From Desulfuribacillus stibiiarsenatis (GTDB lineage: Bacteria; Bacillota; Bacilli; Desulfuribacillales; Desulfuribacillaceae), in NCBI RefSeq assembly GCF_001742305.1, contig NZ_MJAT01000039.1:1-64000 (forward strand): a DNA stretch of 64,000 nt. Direction: 5' to 3'. Position 1 is the stretch's first letter; each line of letters begins with the position of its first letter. Shown piece after piece: positions 57,559-64,000 of the stretch. A program made the position numbers and the translations under genes. Under the pieces are notes generated by a model that was given only the letters and a program-made list of their open reading frames with translations, had not been told where the DNA came from and made no database searches.

Positions 57559-57827
57559 GTCGTGCTAGACGGGGAGGTAGCGGTGCCCTGTAACCCGCAA
57601 TCCGCTATAGCGGGGTTGAAGCCTGTACTGAGGTCCTATTACGTGTGGTCTGCCCCAAATAAGTGGCGTTGACGATTGGGTCCTGTGCAACGGAATGTCA
57701 TGAACCTCGTCAGGTCCGGAAGGAAGCAGCGATAAGTGAATTTTTTCGTGTGCCGCAGGGTTGCCTGGTCTGAGCTAACTGTTTGGGTTACGCACGGGTG
57801 ATAGCGATCGAAGGCAGGCGCACGACA
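57559..57827 (+). ncRNA. ffs: Signal recognition particle RNA (large Bacillus type)
   Basis: A ~269-nt RNA with complementary ends (GTCGTGC and GCACGAC) and the conserved SRP54-binding helix 8 motif GTCAGGTCCGGAAGGAAGCAGC. The 5' part carries an Alu domain, as in B. subtilis scRNA. It lies upstream of dnaX, in the usual order. Confidence 0.95.
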
Positions 57828-57849
57828 TTACATATATATTATAAAGAGT

Positions 57850-57875
57850 AAACCTGCGAAAGCAGGTTTTTTTGT
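57850..57875 (+). terminator. Terminator of SRP RNA
   Basis: AAACCTGC with GCAGGTTT, a GAAA tetraloop and a T run. Confidence 0.93.
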
Positions 57876-58082
57876 TTGGTTTTTTTGTTTGAAGTCTCTA
57901 GGAAGGAATTCACAATCAAAGTGTCGAATCGATACGTACAAGCACGCACGTAGACAGAGAGACGATAGTTATGAATATCTTATACTGATAGATGCATAGA
58001 AGATATACGGTAAAATACAGAAGATATACAGATGTTCTGTGATTAAGATATTGCATATATACATTCGAGCAGGGGGGATCTC

Positions 58083-59558
58083 ATGTTAAAGGTGAATTGC
58101 TTTGTCAATCCAATCCATGAGGAAACGGTAAAAGATGTATTTAATACTAGCTCTAAAGGGATTGTGCTTATCAATTCTAAGGGTATCATTCAAAATGCCA
58201 ATGCTACTTTCCTGCAAGGGACTGGCTTTGCCTTGAAAGATCTTAAAGGCACTAATTTTCTCTCACTGCTGCCGGAAGATAAAGAACGAAAACATATTTA
58301 TGACTTTCTAGAAATGATACAGAACGGATTAGACAAAAATGACGTGGTCAATAAGGCGATTGAACTTCATCAGGTACGGGTACAAGGAGCGCATGAGGTT
58401 TATGTCACGAATATTCGCTACTTTATCCATTGTGATGTATTAAGGCAAAAAGCTGATGGTAAGGATGAAATCATGATTCTTTTGGAATCATTTAAAGATT
58501 TTGTTGTGGAAGACATTATCGTGATGGCTAGAGAAAAGCTTACAACGGATATAAAGATGGGTTTTGTAGTGCAAGATGTGACAGGGAAAATCATTGAGAT
58601 AAATGAACAAGCTGCAAATTTCTATGGCACTAACAGAGAAGAACTGTTAAACGCGCAAAAACGGGACAAGCTGAAAGGATTTCCAAAGGATTATTTCTTT
58701 GGTGAACAAACGTTAGAAAGTGGTATCCCACTTCACAATCACACCGTTTCATGGAAGGTTGGAGATAAACTCCATAGCTTTGTCATTGATACGAATCTCC
58801 TTAAGAGAAATTCTGAAATCATAGGGGTATTAGTGCTGATTAAGGATATAAGCAATGTAAAATCGTTGGAACTTCAAATTCAACATAACGAACGACTGGC
58901 AATGGTTGGACAAATCGCAGCTGGCACAGCACATGAAATCCGAAATCCGATTACCTCGATTAAAGGCTTTCTACAGCTTATGCAAAAGTCATTAACAGAC
59001 AATCAGATGCAAAAAGAGATGTACTATACAGAAGTCATGTTAGGGGAAGTTGAGCGGATTACCAATTTACTGAATGAGTTTTTACTCTTGTCTAAGCCGC
59101 GAGATTTAAAGGTAGAGGATTGTAAGCCGAAAGAAATCATGGACATTATACAACCGATTATCTCTAATGAGGCATTACTAAAAGGCATTGAAGTTTGCTA
59201 TAAAGTTGATTCGATTTCAAATTGCATCAGGGTCGATCGGGAGTTGTTGAAGCAGGTTTTTTTAAACCTTGCGAAAAACGCCCTAGAAGCTATGGGGGAT
59301 AATGGAAAGCTTGAAATCTGCGTGGAGTCCGTGGATGATCATAAATCAATTCGCTTTAGTTTTAAAGATAGTGGACCGGGTATCCCTGCGTATATGATCG
59401 ATAAAATATTTGATCCGTTTTTCACGACTAAGGATAATGGGACGGGGCTAGGACTTTCCGTCTGCCAAAGGATTGTAGCGGATTTAGGAGGTCAAATTAA
59501 AGTTTCGTCGAAAGGTTTTGGAACAACGTTTAGTGTCTTATTGCCGGTTTTCTCGTAG
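58083..59558 (+). CDS. PAS-domain sensor histidine kinase
   Basis: A 491-residue soluble kinase. Two PAS domains (about residues 15-135 and 155-260) precede the HisKA domain (AGTAHEIRNPITSIKGFLQLM, His 284) and an HATPase domain with the N box (FLNLAKNALEAM), G1 (FKDSGPGIP) and G2 (DNGTGLGLSVCQRI). The layout is like the sporulation kinases KinA-KinE. No response regulator is adjacent. It separates ffs from dnaX, which is not the case in B. subtilis. AGGGGGG precedes the start. Confidence 0.93.
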   Translation: MLKVNCFVNPIHEETVKDVFNTSSKGIVLINSKGIIQNANATFLQGTGFALKDLKGTNFLSLLPEDKERKHIYDFLEMIQNGLDKNDVVNKAIELHQVRVQGAHEVYVTNIRYFIHCDVLRQKADGKDEIMILLESFKDFVVEDIIVMAREKLTTDIKMGFVVQDVTGKIIEINEQAANFYGTNREELLNAQKRDKLKGFPKDYFFGEQTLESGIPLHNHTVSWKVGDKLHSFVIDTNLLKRNSEIIGVLVLIKDISNVKSLELQIQHNERLAMVGQIAAGTAHEIRNPITSIKGFLQLMQKSLTDNQMQKEMYYTEVMLGEVERITNLLNEFLLLSKPRDLKVEDCKPKEIMDIIQPIISNEALLKGIEVCYKVDSISNCIRVDRELLKQVFLNLAKNALEAMGDNGKLEICVESVDDHKSIRFSFKDSGPGIPAYMIDKIFDPFFTTKDNGTGLGLSVCQRIVADLGGQIKVSSKGFGTTFSVLLPVFS

Positions 59559-59647
59559 TTTCCAATGCGCGAATATGACAACCACAGCCCTATACTTTTT
59601 TGTCATGTATCGGTATAATGGAGAAAATAAGCCCTGAGGTGAAAGCA

Positions 59648-61297
59648 TTGACATATTTGGCCTTGTATAGAGCGTGGAGACCCCAGTCCTTTGCAGATGT
59701 GACTGGGCAACAGCATGTCACAAGAACTTTGCAAAACGCGTTATTACAGCAGAAATTTTCCCATGCTTATTTATTTTCTGGGCCGCGTGGTATAGGTAAA
59801 ACTAGCATCGCGAAGATTTTTGCGAAGGCGATTAATTGCAAACAGGAACCATTGAATGAACCTTGTAATGAGTGTCCGTCCTGTCGTTCGATTACCAGCG
59901 GAGAGTTATTAGACGTGACGGAGATTGACGCAGCATCTAATCGCGGCGTAGATGAAATTCGCGATTTACGCGATCAAGTGAAATATGCTCCAACAGAGGT
60001 AGATTATAAGATCTATATCATTGATGAAGTTCATATGCTAACGAACGAAGCATTCAATGCGTTGTTAAAAACGCTAGAAGAACCGCCGAAGCATGTCATT
60101 TTCATCTTAGCCACTACAGAGCCCCATAAGCTGCCACTAACAATTATATCTCGTTGTCAGCGTTTTGACCTACAACGGATTAATCATGAAGATATTGTTG
60201 CAAGGCTGCGCTTTATCTGTGATGAGCTAAATTTTGAGTATGAGCCTGCTGCTCTAGAGCTTATTGCATCTACAGCGGAAGGTGGTTTGCGGGATGCACT
60301 GAGTTTATTAGACCAAGTTTTAGCATTTGGTGACAATCGGGTCATACAAGAGCATGTGATGCAAGTGACGGGGTCTGTCAACGATAAAGTGTTATGCGAT
60401 TTGATGGAACAGGTTGCGGATCGCAACATTCCAGCAGCACTGAGTGTATATGATCAAGCGATTCGTGATGGAAAGGACCCTAAACAGTTTGTCAAAGACT
60501 TGTTATACTTCTGTCGGGACCTGTTATTAGTGCTTTTGACACCGGATATCTCCGAGGTGAATCAAAGAGGGCTATTGAAAAAAGGGTTTGCCGAAGTAGC
60601 TGGGAAATATTCAGATCAAGAACTGATGACGATGCTCGAACAAGTTGCAAAGACAGACTATGAGATAAAATATATCAATCAACCGCGCGTTGTTGTCGAA
60701 CTTTTGCTAATTCAAATGTGCAGAAGAGATGTGGCTCGAAGGGATAGTGATACAATGCTTGAAGGGTTGCGAAAGCAAGTAGCCCAACTCGAAGAGCGTA
60801 TTGCTAAAGGAGTGCCTGTGGCAACGCAACAGGTAAAAGATGCAAATCGACCGAAATTATCGGCAGGTTCTCAAGGATCTGTACAGAAAGATAAACTCAT
60901 CGAAATTAGCAAAGGTAATAACATAAAGGTTTTTGACAAAATCAAAGGGCATTGGGATGAAATCCTAGAGCATGTAAAGCGGGAGAAGGTAACCCTTCAC
61001 GCATGGTTAATCAACGGTCAACCAGTGGCTGTGTATCAAACCTACATTGTAATTGCATTTCAGAACGCCATTCATCGGGAAACTTCAGACCAATCAGCCA
61101 ATCGCCAGATTGTAGAAAATGTCATTCAAAAAATGACGGCAGGAAAGCCGTTTCAAATCATGAATATTCTCATGAGTGAATGGAATGAGGCAATAGCGGG
61201 TACAAAGGATGTAAGCGATGAAAAAAATCAAGAAAATGATAGCGTCAAACAAGCAATCGAAATGTTTGGCGAGGAATTTGTAGTCATTAAAGATTAA
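59648..61297 (+). CDS. dnaX: DNA polymerase III subunit gamma/tau
   Basis: A 549-residue clamp-loader ATPase. Walker A is GPRGIGKTSIAK (about residues 44-55), the zinc module is in CNECPSC, and IIDEVHML is Walker B, followed by a helical lid and C-terminal tau-like part. I chose TTG 59648 (GAGGTG upstream), giving the family start TYLALYRAWRPQSF. Confidence 0.96.
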   Translation: MTYLALYRAWRPQSFADVTGQQHVTRTLQNALLQQKFSHAYLFSGPRGIGKTSIAKIFAKAINCKQEPLNEPCNECPSCRSITSGELLDVTEIDAASNRGVDEIRDLRDQVKYAPTEVDYKIYIIDEVHMLTNEAFNALLKTLEEPPKHVIFILATTEPHKLPLTIISRCQRFDLQRINHEDIVARLRFICDELNFEYEPAALELIASTAEGGLRDALSLLDQVLAFGDNRVIQEHVMQVTGSVNDKVLCDLMEQVADRNIPAALSVYDQAIRDGKDPKQFVKDLLYFCRDLLLVLLTPDISEVNQRGLLKKGFAEVAGKYSDQELMTMLEQVAKTDYEIKYINQPRVVVELLLIQMCRRDVARRDSDTMLEGLRKQVAQLEERIAKGVPVATQQVKDANRPKLSAGSQGSVQKDKLIEISKGNNIKVFDKIKGHWDEILEHVKREKVTLHAWLINGQPVAVYQTYIVIAFQNAIHRETSDQSANRQIVENVIQKMTAGKPFQIMNILMSEWNEAIAGTKDVSDEKNQENDSVKQAIEMFGEEFVVIKD

Positions 61298-61318
61298 GAA
61301 TCCAGGAGGAAAAACAAA

Positions 61319-61627
61319 ATGAACATGAATCAAATGATGAAACAAGCAAAAAAATTACAACAGGATATGGCGAAAGCACAAGAAGAACTAGCAACCAAGA
61401 CGGTTGAAGGCAGTGCTGGTGGAGGAGTTGTCACGTGTACTGTGAATGGGCACAAGCAGGTGTTAGATATAGCAATTAAGCCAGAAGCGGTAGATCCTGA
61501 TGATATCGAAATGTTACAAGACCTTGTGATTACAGCAGTCAATGAAGCATTGAAGAATGCAGATGAGTTAGCTGCGAAAGATATGGGTAAGTACACTAAG
61601 GGATTTAATATTCCGGGGTTATTCTAA
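61319..61627 (+). CDS. yaaK: YbaB/EbfC nucleoid-associated protein
   Basis: A 102-residue DNA-binding protein, [20 protein letters not shown] at the start, ending with a Met/Gly tail. It lies between dnaX and recR as in most bacteria, with CCAGGAGG upstream. It ends 1 nt before recR. Confidence 0.96.
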   Translation: MNMNQMMKQAKKLQQDMAKAQEELATKTVEGSAGGGVVTCTVNGHKQVLDIAIKPEAVDPDDIEMLQDLVITAVNEALKNADELAAKDMGKYTKGFNIPGLF

Positions 61628-61628
61628 A

Positions 61629-62228
61629 ATGATACACTTGCCAGAACCTATGGTGAGGCTAATTGAGTCATTCATGAGATTGCCGGGTATTGGGCCGAAA
61701 ACGGCGCAACGCCTGGCGTTTTTCGTATTCCGAATGGATCAGAAAGATGTCACTCAATTTGCTAAAGCTCTAGAAAGCGTAAAAAAGGATATAACATTCT
61801 GCGAGGAATGCCAAAATATCAGCGATACTCCTAAATGTAAGATATGCCAAGATCCGAAACGTGATGTCTCTGTGATTTGTGTCGTTGAGCAACCAAGGGA
61901 TGTTATTGCAATTGAGAGAATGCAGGAATTTCATGGGAAATATCACGTGCTCCAGGGGGCCATTTCCCCAATGGTGGAAATCGGTCCAGATGATATAAAA
62001 ATCAAAGAGTTATTACATCGCTTAGCAGACGAGCGCGTACAAGAAGTGATTCTTGCTACCGATCCTAATATTGAAGGGGAAGCAACGGCAATGTATATTT
62101 CGCGGTTGATTAAACCTCTTGGAATCAAGGTCACAAGGATTGCACACGGTTTGCCGGTCGGTGGCGATTTAGAATATGCTGATGAGGTGACCTTGGCGAA
62201 AGCAATTGAAGGTAGAAAGACCTTATAA
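61629..62228 (+). CDS. recR: Recombination protein RecR
   Basis: A 199-residue RecF-pathway protein. It has an N-terminal helix-hairpin-helix ([15 protein letters not shown]), a C4 zinc finger ([16 protein letters not shown]) and a Toprim domain (about residues 80-175). No strong ribosome site is visible; it is probably coupled to yaaK. Confidence 0.97.
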   Translation: MIHLPEPMVRLIESFMRLPGIGPKTAQRLAFFVFRMDQKDVTQFAKALESVKKDITFCEECQNISDTPKCKICQDPKRDVSVICVVEQPRDVIAIERMQEFHGKYHVLQGAISPMVEIGPDDIKIKELLHRLADERVQEVILATDPNIEGEATAMYISRLIKPLGIKVTRIAHGLPVGGDLEYADEVTLAKAIEGRKTL

Positions 62229-62311
62229 TACTTATCAATGTAGTGATAGCCTTCAAATATCTTCAAATATCCTAAAATATCTTTCTAAACATTGAAATAT
62301 TAATCATAAAA

Positions 62312-62361
62312 AACACCCTTTCCGCATTATAGTTTAGAAACAATATGGAAGGGGTTTTTTT
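62312..62361 (+). terminator. Terminator-like hairpin overlapping the yaaL ribosome site
   Basis: AACACCCTTTCC with GGAAGGGGTT and seven T, ending exactly at the ATG of yaaL. The AAGGGG half is also the ribosome site, so hairpin formation would both stop transcription and hide translation start. Confidence 0.6.
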
Positions 62362-62547
62362 ATGTCGCTAAACGAACTGGAAAAGTCCAAGCTGTACGAA
62401 GAATTAGCCTGTGCGAAAGAAGAGTGGATTCTTGCGCAAAAGCAATATGAATATGCCACAGAAAAAGATGCCATTGATGCAGCAATTTATAAAATTTTAG
62501 CGACGGAAAAAAGATATATGTTTTTACTGAAGCAACTAGAATCATAA
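62362..62547 (+). CDS. yaaL: DUF2508 protein YaaL
   Basis: A 61-residue helical protein of the DUF2508 (YaaL) family, located between recR and bofA as in B. subtilis. The function is unknown. Confidence 0.92.
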   Translation: MSLNELEKSKLYEELACAKEEWILAQKQYEYATEKDAIDAAIYKILATEKRYMFLLKQLES

Positions 62548-62598
62548 TCATACCCTTGTCCTCATAAGAATAGTACAAAGATATAAGGAGGGCATATA

Positions 62599-62865
62599 AT
62601 GTATCAAATTATGATGCTAGCAGCCATTGCGTTTATAGGAATATCGATTGTTTACGCCGGTCAGAGATTTACTAAACCAGCACAGGTTATAGCGCGTCTC
62701 GTGTTTCAATTAGCTGTAGGAATCATCGCAATTCTAGCCTTTAACCTGGTGGCAACGCCTTTTGATGTACATATCGCAGTGAATCCAGTTACGGCATTAA
62801 TCACTGGATACTTAGGGATTCCAGGATTCCTTGCACTTCTCTGTATACATTTGTTTATAATGTAG
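62599..62865 (+). CDS. bofA: BofA, pro-sigma-K processing inhibitor
   Basis: An 88-residue membrane protein with about two to three hydrophobic segments and the family C-terminus NPVTALITGYLGIPGFLALL. In B. subtilis BofA inhibits SpoIVFB until engulfment is finished. It confirms that the host is a spore-former. AAGGAGGG precedes the start. A terminator follows. Confidence 0.93.
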   Translation: MYQIMMLAAIAFIGISIVYAGQRFTKPAQVIARLVFQLAVGIIAILAFNLVATPFDVHIAVNPVTALITGYLGIPGFLALLCIHLFIM

Positions 62866-62951
62866 TAAAATGACTAAGAATCCAGAAATAATTGAATTCA
62901 GAAATGATGAGAATCTAAAAACATAAATCAAACGATATAGAACATACTACA

Positions 62952-62981
62952 ATCAAGCATGATTAAATGCTTGATTTTTGT
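62952..62981 (+). terminator. Terminator after bofA
   Basis: TCAAGCAT with ATGCTTGA, followed by five T. Confidence 0.88.
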
Positions 62982-62989
62982 TTCAGAAG

Positions 62990-63300
62990 ATAATTTTCAA
63001 AAAAGCTATTGTATTATAACAACCACTCAACTATAATGTGTATTATAACAATACCGAAATGAACAATATTGTGTGTAATACAATTTTAAACCCTGTACTA
63101 TAAAAGCTAGCCTGTTATAGCAACTGTAATTAAGCATGTATTAGTAGAAAACTGTGCCTGTGTAATTAAAAAAGCGGTATATTCTAAAAATTAAAGCTAA
63201 TTGCTGTTACAATAGTAATTTAGTGCTATGTCGTTAGTGATATTTTGTGTTAATATGTTTTTAAGGCGTGGAGAGTCAAATTTTAGCAAAGGTTGTGCAA
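62990..63300. other. AT-rich intergenic region
   Basis: About 310 nt without a convincing gene. It has short repeated words (ATTGTATTATAACAA, TGTATTATAACAAT, TTATAGCAACTG). A promoter for the next gene must be here but no strong one stands out. Confidence 0.5.
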
Positions 63301-63302
63301 AG

Positions 63303-63965
63303 ATGGATCGTATCATTGAGGCCTATATCGGCGAGTATGCAAGTGGTAAAAGCGAAGTTGCGATTAACCGCGCATTGCAGAGAAAAGCACTCAATCGTGA
63401 AGTGACCCTAGCGGATTTAGACACGGTGGAGCCTTTCTATACCCTACGTCCAATTAAAAGGAAGCTGGAAGAGCAAGGACTACGTGTTATTGCCTGGGAT
63501 CCTCAGGAAATTATGGGTTTTGGTGAGACAGGCGTGTTGATGAAGCCTGAAATGCGATGGGCATTACAGCATTCTGGTGACATAATCATGGATATCGGTT
63601 ATGGTGTGCAAGGGGCAAAGATCCTTGACACAATCGAGGGAGCTGCTGAGAATGTGGAGCTTAAGCTCTATTGTGTAATTAACGTAGGACGTCCGATGAC
63701 TAGTTCTGTAGAAGATATAGTCGAGTATGTACATAGCATTCCGGGGATTGATGGAATTATTAATAACAGCCATCTTGGTACCCATACAGATATAGAGTTT
63801 ATACAGACAGGTAGCACAATCGTAAAACAAGCAGCAGACAGACTGGGTATACCAGTCATCGCTACAACTGCAGATGAACGTTTTCGTAATGAACTAGGAG
63901 ATAAAGACATTAATCAACTGGAAGTACGCTATTTGCATCGCTGGATGCCATCGGCCTTGTGGTAA
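63303..63965 (+). CDS. P-loop NTPase of unknown function
   Basis: A 220-residue protein with Walker A in IGEYASGKSEVAINRA (about residues 8-23) and a possible Walker B in DIIMDIGYG. The fold resembles MinD/SIMIBI-type or kinase-like P-loop proteins. Similar genes occur before 2-oxoacid:ferredoxin oxidoreductase operons in anaerobes, but that is only memory. ATG 63303 has AAAGG upstream; a longer start at 63228 lacks one. Confidence 0.8.
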   Translation: MDRIIEAYIGEYASGKSEVAINRALQRKALNREVTLADLDTVEPFYTLRPIKRKLEEQGLRVIAWDPQEIMGFGETGVLMKPEMRWALQHSGDIIMDIGYGVQGAKILDTIEGAAENVELKLYCVINVGRPMTSSVEDIVEYVHSIPGIDGIINNSHLGTHTDIEFIQTGSTIVKQAADRLGIPVIATTADERFRNELGDKDINQLEVRYLHRWMPSALW

Positions 63966-64000
63966 TGTGTCATACACATAATAACTACGTGTTCGAGAGG

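Overview
The window comes from a low-GC, endospore-forming Firmicute. The evidence is the gene order yaaC/guaB/dac/pdxS/pdxT/serS, followed much later by tadA/tRNA-Ser/SRP RNA/dnaX/yaaK/recR/yaaL/bofA. This is the layout next to the replication origin in Bacillus subtilis, and a 23S-5S rRNA end sits just upstream, like rrnO. The sporulation genes gerW (ytfJ) and bofA support this. Selenium-linked molybdenum hydroxylase genes and an anaerobic-type purine cluster suggest an anaerobe or facultative anaerobe; a Desulfuribacillus-like organism is only a guess.

Layout. 1-3300: the end of an rRNA operon, a small membrane protein/regulator pair, and a scrambled duplicate made of a yaaC fragment joined to 23S and 5S rRNA fragments. 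3350-5810: an ECF sigma factor, a zinc-type anti-sigma factor, a DUF2953 protein and gerW, with the same ECF-like promoter before the first and last genes. 5815-14611: yaaC, guaB, a CorC-family protein, a penicillin-binding carboxypeptidase, pyridoxal phosphate synthase and seryl-tRNA synthetase. 14640-26783: a promoter and terminated leader RNA of unknown class, a xanthine/uracil permease, and a probable operon of molybdenum hydroxylase, PreA, SsnA, a cupin regulator, two PLP enzymes and YgeY. Its selenium/molybdenum maturation genes (yqeC, mocA, yqeB, xdhC) lie at 49934-53478 on the other strand.

29800-37965 is the most unusual part. A truncated tyrosine recombinase is followed by seven gene cassettes in one orientation, separated by attC-like recombination sites. 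For cassettes 1-5 the 5' end matches the reverse complement of the cassette's own 3' R'' box exactly over 7 nt. Cassette 6 matches at 6 of 7, and the left edge of cassette 7 is lost. Apart from one position in cassette 6, the complementarity runs beyond the R box with mismatches that would be G-T pairs if the bottom strand folds. Cargo includes a rifampin ADP-ribosyltransferase (arr), a trypsin-like protease with a membrane partner, a retropepsin-like protease pair, a PD-(D/E)XK nuclease-like protein and a toxin-antitoxin pair whose toxin carries a nonsense codon. This looks like a chromosomal integron remnant in a Firmicute.

38000-49900 holds ordinary accessory genes: transporters, lipoproteins, a tandem duplication of a yoaS-yozG-like pair, a racemase and a GIY-YIG protein. 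From 53599 come a D-aminoacylase-like amidohydrolase, tadA, and a CcmH-like gene in which an in-frame TGA replaces an expected active-site cysteine and is followed by a hairpin, so it may be an undescribed selenoprotein. Then come four tRNAs, SRP RNA, a PAS histidine kinase, dnaX, yaaK, recR, yaaL, bofA and a P-loop protein.
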